Shown piece by piece: positions 33,898-45,800 of a stretch of DNA of 64,000 bases (within the stretch, counting starts at the first letter, position 1; every line of letters starts with the position of its first letter). Under the pieces are notes generated by a model. That model had not been told where the DNA came from. It saw nothing but the letters and a program-made list of their open reading frames with translations, and did no database searches. This DNA comes from Heligmosomoides polygyrus polygyrus (Eukaryota; Nematoda; Chromadorea; Rhabditida; Heligmosomidae), in contig OX377205.1 in assembly GCA_947396885.1 (NCBI GenBank), forward strand, positions 20,075,407 through 20,139,406, in the 5' to 3' direction. A program made the translations under genes and the position numbers.

Positions 33898-36800
33898 CTG
33901 AAACCCATAGATTCCCTGATGATCGTACTCAGCAGTGCATTTGAAGGTGGTGCACAGAAGAAATTTTCTATCATTCTCACGCTAAACTGGACATCTTTCA
34001 GATCAAATTGGAACCCTACTTTAGCAAGCTTGACGCTTTTGGAAACAAACTGAACATCTTCCAAATCAAAATGAGCCAGATTAACCAAAATGAGCCATAT
34101 AGTCTAACCGTGCCGGAGAGTGTCCAGATTAACCTAGACACTCTCCGGCACGGTTAGACTATATTTTTTGTTCAAGGAAAATTCAGTATGACTTTCCTCG
34201 AAAATTTTTAATTCACTTGTACCAATAAGTGAACAAATTTAAGTAAAAAGCTTTAAGAAATAAAGAAGGAAAGAAATTTAACTGAATTTGTACAGTCCGG
34301 ACATTTAGTATCTGAACTTTTTTGTTGTTCTTCCTCTTTAAAACAACCCATAAGTCTAGCAGCTGTAAAAATAAGGATCTTATAGCCGCTCAAAAAGTGA
34401 ATACCTTTCCCAAAATTAATAATCAATTCGCATTTTTCTTCACACAGAGAATTTTATAGCCATTTCAAAGACACATAAGTACAATTTGGTAGTAATTTAG
34501 TTCTGATGCACCCGCGCTAAACCCCTAGTAGGCAGATTGGCTACTAGCATATTAGCTGTTATTTATTTATTGCTTTATGTTTGTTATGTTGTTTGATCAG
34601 TGTTTGTTTGTTGCTTATTTTATTTATTTATTTACTAGGATATTGCTGCAAAAAACTCGCACCTTTGGAACTCCGGTCTCCTCGAGTGCGTCGGTCTTGA
34701 GTTCCTCCGAGAAATAGCAGAAGTAGATCTCGCAACTGCATCTGGAGACAATCCTTTGCAGTTGGACCTTCTCGGATGGCTCTTCTGGCTCCACTACACC
34801 TCCGACGGCCTCCCCAGCACCGATGTAAGGATGGAGGTAGGGATCGCCCATCCCGGCCGGAGTCTTCTCTTCGATGACCTGAAATAAAGGGTCTACACGA
34901 ACGCCGAGTAACAGTCGCTTGCAATGCGGCATAACCTGAAACTTGGACAGACAGGACTGTCCGGAATTAAAGTCCTTAAAGACTTGAAGCCTAAGTACAG
35001 CACGTAGCTAATATAATTAGCAGCGCAAATTCGATTCGGCGAAGTGTAAGGTTAAGCGTAAGCCATGCACTCGACCACAGCAACCCATACAATTAAAGTA
35101 GTTCAGATGTCACCTCTCTGGTCAGCCATCTGAACGAATCCACAGCACGTCCGTTTACGATGGATATCGGCGCAAAGTACTGCATTCCGGAGATGATCGA
35201 GGACCACGACTTCTTACCAAGCAGCTGTCCATTACGCCAAACACATCGGTGCACCTTAAAAAAATCACTGAAACAGCACGTTTATTTGAGGAGCCTTCGA
35301 AAACCAACCTTTTGTGTTACGCTGGCTCGTGCAGCTGTCAGCAGTACAAACCCGGCTCGCTCGCAGCCCTTCAGCACTACCTGGCTGTTCAGAAGATCAA
35401 CTGAAAACCGCCTAATGATGTCTTTAGTGGCAGAGGAAGGAGATGTTCGATGGAATCGAACTCACTTTGCCAATTGATGTTCCGAACATCATCGGAAGAA
35501 CACTGCAGGGCTCCTAGGAGGGAGTCCGTCGGGAGGTCTCCAGCCTAAACCCGTTCTGATAGCAGTGAACTTGGTCTATCAAAGGATAACTAATTAACTT
35601 AGAAATTACGGCACTGCATAATTTAATTCAAAAATCTAAAATCTCGTCAGCATAAAAAGTGCGTTCGCAAAAATGGTGGGCATTTTCTTTTTTCGTTTAT
35701 CTTCCTCTCATCTTTATGTGGCAGTACACTGGCCAGCGACCACTAGCGGCGAGAAACAGGCAACGAGCTACGGATAAAGCTTTTGGACACTTCCGTCATG
35801 AAGGACTAGCCTTCGCAAGGCCTTCTAGATCTTACCTGCTCACAATGCGCAACGAGCTTCGTGCTTGCCTCTCCGACCAACTGATTCAGCATCGACTGAT
35901 TGTGGTCAGACATACTGAAGCCACGGCGATGACCACGACCGTCTTTAGGCGCGCTCTCTTCAGATGGAGGTGCTTCTGACGAAGACGACTGCGTCTCATC
36001 TTCCAGGTGCAGCTGGAACAAAGTTGTCAGTGCACGCTAAGCTGGTGAAGCTGCTCAAATTTAAGGAATAAAGGATAAAAGACGGCGTTACTCAATCCCT
36101 TTTGGGATGCGCCACGCAATCTGCTTCCACGGAATGTCGTGGAGGAGACCTGAATGCGTGATTGGTAATACAATGACTTGCGGTGACCAGCCAATAAACA
36201 AGTTAGCGCTTTATCCTTCCTGGCACCAACTTGCAGATCTGGGGGCATGGAAGGCATGGTGACTTGGGCGAGAAACTCAACCAGGAGCCAGTATCGGGTG
36301 CACGCGACATTCGGCACCTGTTCCGATTGCGCTATATGCGCCCTTCCCAAACTCCTCAAATTTAGGTTATTAGTGAGAACGCAGGTGGTGTACGGTGTAG
36401 CGCTCTGCCCAGAAAGCAGAGGGCGTGGGTTCGAATCCCGTTTGGCGCAATAGTTTCGGCGAGCGGAACGCAGTCAGAGGAGCTGCCGGCCGTCGCGTGA
36501 ACCCAATACCAGGTTCTTGGTGCGAATTTTCCGCCCCGGCCAAAGAAGTCTCCCATCCCTGCGGGGTCGGCGAATCGCTTCGGATGAAAAAAAGCCTGAA
36601 TTGTCCATCGCGTCGCCATCATAAGTCATTGTATGGCCGAACGCGCATTTAAATCGCCTCCACTACATCACGTAGAAGTAGAATGAGTGGCGCATCCTAA
36701 AAGGAATTAGCAACGCCGTGCTTTCCCCTTTACCTTTTTGTATCAGAATTGGAAATTTAGCTCTCGTTTGCGCCCTTGACAAAGGAACTCAATGGATCTC

Positions 36801-39800
36801 CCAGGGATAGATCAGTAACTTAAAGGAAGCGTTACTTGACCGAATCATTGGAAGATCGTCTACAACCTTCCAGAAAGCACAGTGCAAACACAAACAATCA
36901 CAACTGAGAGAACCACTCAAGTGATATCCCTACGTTGACGGACCTTCTCCTCATAAGCGGAGGCACAACTGCGCCATACGGCTGAGGTACTGTTCCAAAC
37001 AACCATTACACGTCAAAGCCAAGAGAATGGTCCTTTTAACGATAAGATTTAATATAACATTTCAGAACCTCACCTTCAAGATCTTCAAGGCATCGTTGCT
37101 GAGAATTCGACGAAGCATATGAGCTCGATGAACACTGTCGGCTATCGTTATGCAGGCGTCACGATTTTGAGCCGTCCATGAGGCCTGAGAAGGAAAATCT
37201 AGCTCACCTAATTCACCAACCTACAAACTCTTCCACAGAATGAGAAAACCTTATCAAGAACCAACCTTCAAATCATGGACGGTCAGCCTGTGCTGAGTCG
37301 AGTCTCGCCCACGCGTATTCTCTCGGACATAGGAGACCCTCGTGAGGCCCAGAAGAAAAGTCTCTTCTTCGGTAGAAGGGCCTTCGACAGATGGTGAGTG
37401 CCCATTACTGTAGACGTGCACCTAGCAAGACCTCTATGTGACCAAATGCCTCCACAAACCCGAAAAGAAATGAGACTTACCTGGGTTCCCCATAGTGTCG
37501 CTGACACATGCTGTGGAATCCACATGTAGCATCGCCGCCGAGTAATGCCCTACAATGACCAGTTTCAGGGCTAGTGGGAACGCACATCTATAGAACACCA
37601 ATGGCTGCAAAAACCCAACTGACTGAAGAAAATTTAGAAGAAAACTAAATGAAATTTTGAAAAATTAAATTGTTTTAGGCAAATTCAGAGTAGAAATAAC
37701 TGCCGTTTACGAACACTAGTTCATTATCTTATCGAACTTTCCCCAAAATGGTCAAGATTTTACGCATTTCCTTAGTTTCACAACGTAAGAGCAATGAAGA
37801 AAAGACGAACCGATTCGGTTTCAGCCTGCAGTGCGAGCTTCAATGATGCGAGCAGGTTCAGTCCATCTGAGATCACGCGAAAGCCGTAGTCTGACGAGTG
37901 CGACATCCAATACGTGATATAAAACCTCGGAAAGTTCAGCGAAACCTGCACATCCCTGAACAAAGGCTCGATGTTATAAGACCGTCAACACTATTGGCTA
38001 GATGACTCAATGAACCTGAAATGTTTTCCAAGTTGAGGCTTCGCATGCGGTGGCGTTCCGAACAGACGACCTTTCCGTACATTTTGGTTTTTCAGTGTCA
38101 GCGTGTTCTGAAAGCCGGATAAAGAATTATTTGCAGGGCGCTACACATTCGCCTTCCGTAGGACTACATAAGGGCACACTCAAAGTATAGCTGGCTGACA
38201 GATAGACCTGTGTTTCCACTGCGCAAAATCACACCTGAGGGATAAATTCGGCCCTGTTCGCTCTTCTCAAACAGAGAGAAGATACTGGGCAACTTTGGCA
38301 ATTTAATTGGGCCAGTACAGAGCTTACTTGAGTCCAGTGTGTCATTATTATTCCTGCTTTTTACTTCAGAGGTAGTCTTTTAGTCGACGTAGTAGCCGCT
38401 GGGCGTCAGCAACACTAATTTTATGATGAATATCAACGATTGAAAGAAAGTCAACTGTTCCGCCAGATACAATTCGGCCGTCGTTCATCAGCGCAATAAA
38501 ACCACTGAAAGTCGTCTGGGAGGAAGCTCGTCAGGAGGAGCGCGAAATGAAACCCAGACGGCGTGGACTCGAAGCAGAACGCGAAAAATTCAAAAATCGG
38601 GTCAGAAAACCCACGACAAGGAATTCGATGCATCGAAACGTGTTCGCGTAGAGAAGCACATGTGGAAGACGATCACCGGTTTCGCCGTTCTCAGCCCCAG
38701 CAGCGACGTCAAATGACAACGAGAGGTCGAGAGCCGATGAACGAAACGCACGGTAGGAGTCGTGATCCTGGAACAATAGGTCATTGAGACAAACTCCAAA
38801 TTTCAACAAATATTTGTTGAAGCCTTGAGCTAAGCTTGATAGGAGCCCTGAAGGTTTGTTATATGAGGTCTTTGTTGAGTGAAAAGGCTAAAGGTTAACA
38901 AGTTTGCACCCTTTCCACGTTAACACTTTTGAAATCAAATTGGATACTCTTTTCAGCTAACCTGAAATTTTTGAAAACAAATTGAAATCCTTTCCAAATC
39001 CTCTTCCAAAGCAAAACGAGCTCCTTATTAAACTAGAGAATCTACGAAAACAATTAATAACTTCTTGTTCAGGAAGAGTTTTCTTTTTTAAAGAAAAGTC
39101 TGAATTCACTTACCCAATAAAAATCAACAAGTGAAACCAGGTCAAACTTCTTAACGCGACCAATGAAATCAAGCCCACTCTCGTAGACTGTCACTGACCG
39201 TGGAATAATGCGGCAGACGATGTGGCGCGCACAGAGTGACACCATGATGGTCGTGAGGATCTCCGCTGCATATCCAGTCTACAGCAACATTTACATTTGG
39301 GTTGCAAAATGCCGAGACAATAAAAACCAATCTGAATACTGACCGAGAACAATTCGAAGCCGAAGATCAGGAAGGAACAGAATCCGAGAGTCGTCATAGC
39401 GCGACGCCGTCCGCATGAAGACGCGGAGACCAGATCGGATGCGTATTTCGCCTAGAAGCACTCAAGCATTCATAGCTTTGATGAAGCTACGACCTTGAGG
39501 ATCGAGTGATGCCAGAAAAGCCATAGACAGAAGCAACTGTACAGCACTGACCTAACGCCCAGTCGAGCCCGAAATCGTCCCAACACATCTCCATCGTCTC
39601 GGTCGTATTATACGGATCTGGCGTTGCAAGCATCGTGGTCACTACCTAAAGGAACATAGCGCTCGTTGAGAAAAAGCCAGAGAAATTGAAAATTTCTTGG
39701 GTCAAATTTTCCTGTATAACACGGTACGCCTCATAGTACCTCTGAGCACAACGTTCGGTAGCACAAAACCGGCCTGTGAGTGACAAATGGGCTGTTTTGG

Positions 39801-42800
39801 CACAAAACTTTCGCAAACGTCTGTCTTCAGCTAAGCAGTTACATAAGCAGTCTACTTTGCTGGGAATAGACTCCTCAACAGGTGAAGATGCCCAGAACCA
39901 AAAAAGCTTTCACTCTTAAATTTATTGGTCGACTGAACAATAGATACAAAACGATTGTTAGCGATCGATCGCCCTATAAAATCAATACACGGACTTTGCC
40001 CGGGCAATTAGTTACTGTCTTCACGAACCATGCACACAACAGCGTAAGATTAACCGCGGTATTAACGTGAAAGTTTTTTCAACACAAAACGCAGTGCTAT
40101 AGCTAACCCTGGAGGAATTCGAAACAGCCAATTAATATTGAATGCCTGATCGATTTTGTTTCTAAGCTCTGATAATGGCGGGGTCCCCATCTGAAACGAC
40201 GAGTTCTGGGCAAGAAGCAACAATATCCATCGATATTGACTGCTGAGTCGATTAAGCTTATCAAGTGTAAAGCACGTTCAACGGTCACGACATCCACGAA
40301 ATTCTCATCTCAAAAGACTGCCATAACCAATAGTATCGATTGATATTGATGCCATACCAATATTATCGACTGATATCGATGCCATAACCAATATTATCGA
40401 TTGATGTCTATGGGCCTTGTAATTCTTTTTATACTGTGACACCTGTTGAAGTGTTTTGACATGTAAGTGATCCTCATCTGGAACTATTGACTCCAAGAAA
40501 GATCGAGAATCGATCGAAATTGATTGGTCATCAATTTCGCTTCTTTTCAGATTGGTCCAAGGATTGACATTGGCCTCATGATCGATTCTGCTTAATTCTA
40601 GAGAAGCTCCTCCAAGGCCAATAATTTTTGCGGAGAGGAGGCAGATAGAGAGGCAGGCGGACGTATCGGTAGGACGTTTTTGATTATTATTTCACATTAG
40701 AGCAGCGCCCGTTCCTTTCTAAAAAAACAAATATCAACCATTCCACCATACCTTAGTGCTCAGCCATGAGAATCGTCCATGAAGTAGGAACCGCATTTTG
40801 TCCCAAAACGGCAGCGGAAACGATGGATCCTTCGAAGGGGCACTGATGTTGTTCCACACCAAGCTGACCATCGAGAGACATGGCTCCCAACAAGGCCCAT
40901 ACGTCGCCAGGTACTCTGAGCTCTCTGCAAAGGACCTCATAAGCGACACGTAAAGTTACTCCTAACCTAACCGCTTCGAGGCAGTTTAAAAGGGATAATA
41001 CATGTCGTTCAAAAGCAATGCTTTGCTACATTTTTCAACCTTTCTCAAATCGAGCAAATTGCTGCGCATTCCCGTAGTCTTACAAAGAGAGTAAAAGCAA
41101 GGAATGAAGGACAAGTAGTCTTTTTGTTCAAAAAGTCTGCGCAAAAGGCGTTCGAAAGGAGATGTGGTCCTTTGTATTCGAAAATAGGCCTTTTTCTGTT
41201 CTATATTTCGTAGTTCTTTTTCAGTGCAGTTCAAAAGAACCTTAGCGGCACTCACCACACTGCATGTCGTAGTAGAACTTCAACGGCGCCATATTTCGTC
41301 GAACCGTGTGCGTCTCCCAAGGGCTAGGCAACGGCACATCGCACTCTCGAAGGGAGCGACTGCCTTCTGAAGCAAATAACCTAATAAACAATAAACACCA
41401 AAAGCTTTCAGCTAACGCTCGTGATCTTTGGAACCTACCTTCGAATTCCTCAGCGCCAACGAGGAGCCCAAAGAAATGCATATCCTTCGTGAGCAGATAG
41501 GGAATAGGATAGTCCTTGAAATTCACGCACCACTCTCCCATATCCAACTCGATAGCTCTGCCCCAAAGCGTGGAAAAGTGTAGACCTCCTGGCGGATAGA
41601 AGCTGAACAGAAAGGCCGTTGAGGAGCTGGAGCTTACTGGGAGTGAGCTGGGTGAATGACTAACATCAACTAACCTCAGAGGATCGAACTCCTTGATAAA
41701 ATCGATGCATTTATCATAGCCGTGGAACGATTCGTCAGAGAACGCTCGAAGATCCCAATCCGTCCATTTCGAGACGAACAACGGCCTTCAAAAAACGAAA
41801 CGGCAGACTCAAAACGTCAACAAGCTATAGACTTTCTCATTTCGAGACAAAGTGCTTCGAAAACTACATTTTGACGAATTCAGCATCCTAATCGGAAGAT
41901 TTCTAGCTCTAGAACTCAGTTCCCCAGAAGAAATTTCAAAAAACGAGAAAGAAACCTCTTCGCACTGCCTGCTTTGTTCCAACGTTCTACATAGATGGCG
42001 CTGTTCTTCTCCAGCAACATCGCGAACAGCTCGTCTATTCTCGCTTCTGGAAGAGTGTTCTCGCTACAGCTAACCGCAACCGGGAGTACTGCAATAGCGC
42101 GACTTACGAGGGATGAGAGGATTCGATTTCCTCAGCACAAGAAGCCGATCCGCCAGCATTTGACGTCTTCGCTCACACTCATACACCTGTTTTAGGACAG
42201 CAATGGCTTACATAGGAAGATCAGTGATTTTCTGATAATACCTCATCTTCCTTCAGCTCGTGGCTCATCTGCAGCAGGTTTTCGAAGAAGTCGTCTTCAA
42301 GTTCAAGGCGAGCTTCCTGAATATAACGGAAAATGAGGACATTTGGAAAAATATAGTAAACTGACGGCCAAACAGTGACAAATGCACTATTTGTGCCACC
42401 TTGGAAGTTATCGTTTTCTTTAACAGTATTTGATATGTGAAGCGGCTTCGTGAGCCTGGCAAGGCGGGCGCTGGACAAAATCTACGATATTCCACCGGAG
42501 TACTTGAGAAAAAGAAGAATTACCAGAATATCTTATCACCGTCACAATGGATGTGAGCAGGTTCAACAGTGGCGACACCATGGGTAACGGAGAAAATGGT
42601 CATAACAGTGCGACTTCGAGTCAGTACCTCATTTGGCAGACACGGGCTGCATGGAGAACGACCTAATTGAGGGCCCACTCATATGAGCATGCTTCACACG
42701 GCAACATCACCATAGCAGCCTATAGCCAGAAGCAGCTATAAGGTACAGTTGTGACAGAAAGCCCTGGCATACTGTGCTGAAGGTAAAGAAGAACATTGGT

Positions 42801-45800
42801 CAGCTCTGATCAGTGTACTGGAACCAACTTTTGCTCTCAAGGAGTGAGAGCAAAAATTGGTTCCAGTACACAAATCGGAGGAGGAGAATCAAACGAAAGG
42901 TGAAGCTCCTATAGCACCTATACTCGGAAGTGGGATAGACCAGGAAAAAGCACGGGAAAGCGAGTTAGTAGTTAGATAAACGCGGTCTGCTTAAACATTC
43001 AACGGTGTAACTCTGCGACGGTGAAGGCTTCAATACACTCAAAGACAAGCGGGAAAACAGTGGCCAGACCGGAGCTCCTACACGGAAGTGGCTACTGTGA
43101 GCGGCAACTAAACACTGGTGAAATACGTTTGCTCAGGCGAGCATTCGGATAGATCCAGTGGGACGAATATGTCAGCGCAATGATTAATACACTCCGATCT
43201 AGCTGAAGGTGAGGAAGCAACATCTGTGTGGCACACGAAGACATCTTCAGCAGACTCAACGAGATTCAGCCTGGTGCTAGACTCACCCGGAAAGCAACCA
43301 CGAGGTGACCGATAGAAAATGAAAGGACGCAAGCAAATGAGGCCTCGTTGATGCTGGCAATATAGCAGAAGACGCCTTTGTCAGAATAGAGGGACAAGAA
43401 CTGCGAAAGAATAAACACTCAGAAGAAGATGAAAGAGCGGATTAAACCACTTCTCTGCGAGCTGAGCTCGAATTCTATCAACCTTTCGCCCTTTTTCCAC
43501 ACCCCCCCCCCCCCAACAAGTTTCGACTTTTTCTGCCATTAAACTGAACGATAACCAAAAAAGGACAAAACGATAATGGAGGATAGAGCTAGTCAAACCC
43601 TTTTTGCGCTATGCGTTATTTCTACGACTTGGGGACGCAACTTGAAACGTATTTGACCTATACAACGACTTAAGGAGGCCAGCGGTTGTACGAGTCAGCG
43701 CTTTCCCAGACGAGTCTGGTACCGATTCCTCGACCAAAATTGGGTGGAAGGCTTGGTTGGTCTGTAGGAAACACGAACAATGAACATGGTATCGGACGCA
43801 CGCAACAGCCGGCACTTCCTCCGCCTACGCTACCACGCGCTACTACGACAGTCATTAACTAACCTTAAATATCAAGCGGAAGTCGGCTGGTAATGGCGCA
43901 CCGGGTGTGAAAGACTCCTTCTTCAGTCCATGCACCACCTTGATCCATTTGATACAGTTGATGAACTACAACGGAACATTTTCAGAAGCAGACACAAGTT
44001 TCAAAGTCCGTACGTGCATACCTCATCAAAGACCTGCGCGAAATTGAACTCGAATGGAAGATAGAAGAGAAAAGACGCAGCAGCCCAGGTCCACACCTGC
44101 AACATATCGCCCCTTAAGAAATGGCCACGCTAATCTGGAAGAAAAAATCCATACGAAATACCTTGTTGGATGTTGTCACACAACTGTCAAACCCTCGACG
44201 AAACCCGTCCATTTGTGCGTCGAATGTCCGTCGGGTAATGCAGACATCCTAAAGAAAGGAAATGAATAGTCATGGAGAATTCAGTTCAGGAAATGTAGCG
44301 AAGACGTCGAAATCATCAGAGCGAATCCTACCATTGCGGTTACAATGTCGCATCCGTCAGCGTTGATCACTAACTGCGGTGAAACTGCTGTAAGTCCTCC
44401 CACAGAATAGTCGAACGTGAGCGACGGGATCACCCACACTAATCTGGAAAGCGATATCTCAGTTAAAAGCTCATTCAGCACGACCTAGCATACGACACAC
44501 AAGACTGAGCACCTTACAAATAGAAGACCATGCACCTCTAAGTTGGCTAGTTGACTATATTAATCCATTTTCATGCAGTGGACTGACTGTGATGCACCTG
44601 CCAGACTTCCTCTTATGTTACGCTCCTACCTTATTCTTCTCGGTTATACACCTATAGGACCTCCAACTTCATGGAAACAAGAAGGCGAACACTCCCCTGC
44701 GCTAGGCGGAACTCAAACCCGCACCGTCTGCTTTCCGGATAGGATGCTATCCCGGTTACAATATCAATGTCGTTTGATCTAAAGCAGCACTTACGATATC
44801 TTCGCAGCAATGAACTACCAACATTCACACGTGATATCGGGACCACAGGTGTCTGCCGATAGGTCATTGCTACGATGATAACCTGGATGCTGTGTTCGCC
44901 CACATAGCGCCACTGGTGTAATGACGTAGTGTCCTGTCTGGTAAGTATGGGAGGATCAGGTTCGAGTCCCGCCTGACGCTAGGGTTTGGTCCGCAACCAA
45001 ACATCTTTAGGATACCTTAACAATTGAACAGGTTTACCTGTTGCTAGATTGAACAGAGAAAAATGAACTACTGCGGGTTCGGGACTTACAGCAACTTAAC
45101 CGAAACGAACGTGTGCATTTGAGAAAGACCCAGGTCGAGTGGAAACAAAACTCCGTGTAAAACTACCAGACGTGTAATTGGGACACAGCTGGTTCAAATC
45201 CCACCTGACGCTAGAGTTTTCATCGCAACAAAACACTGTTATGAGAGCTTATACCTTCGATACCAATAACTTGAAGTTTAGAATATGAATAGAAACACAC
45301 ACGCAATTGTTTACACCGCAAAAAAAACTGATTGATAAAGCGGATTCCTACCACTTTCAAGAAAATTACTCAGAAACAACGAAAACCTCAACGTGCTAAG
45401 AAAAGTGTTAGCTCTAGAACTAATCAGGAAACTATCTCAACGGTAGGTCTTAACGGCCTAAGTGTTGTATATGGGCAGAGTCATCTCTCTCTGGGAAGCA
45501 ACAAAATGCAAATATCTCGACCCCAAAACAACTGTGCGCAGAGTTAGGGACGACAGAAGTTGGGTCGTCGGCGGCGTTAGCCCTATGCCTGCACGGGGGT
45601 GGGGTGAGCTCAACTTGGCTGGAAACAGCGATTATGGGGATTACAACGGCCCTCTACCCACTGCGCCACCACCGCTCTCTCGTCATCGCTGTTTCCAGCC
45701 AGATTGCGCTAGCCCTACGCGTGCAGGCATAGGGCTAACGCCGCCAACGGCCCAACTTCTGTCGTCCCTAACTCTGCGCAGAGTTGTATTGTGGTCGAGA

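Noticed and set aside
36378..36450. Functional tRNA gene
   Set aside because: Good A and B boxes, but I see no pairing acceptor stem and the end continues into the family B repeat.
42063..42186. Reading straight through between BLTP2 exons 23 and 24 without an intron
   Set aside because: An in-frame stop lies between the conserved segments, so an intron (unusually short) or sequence error must be present.
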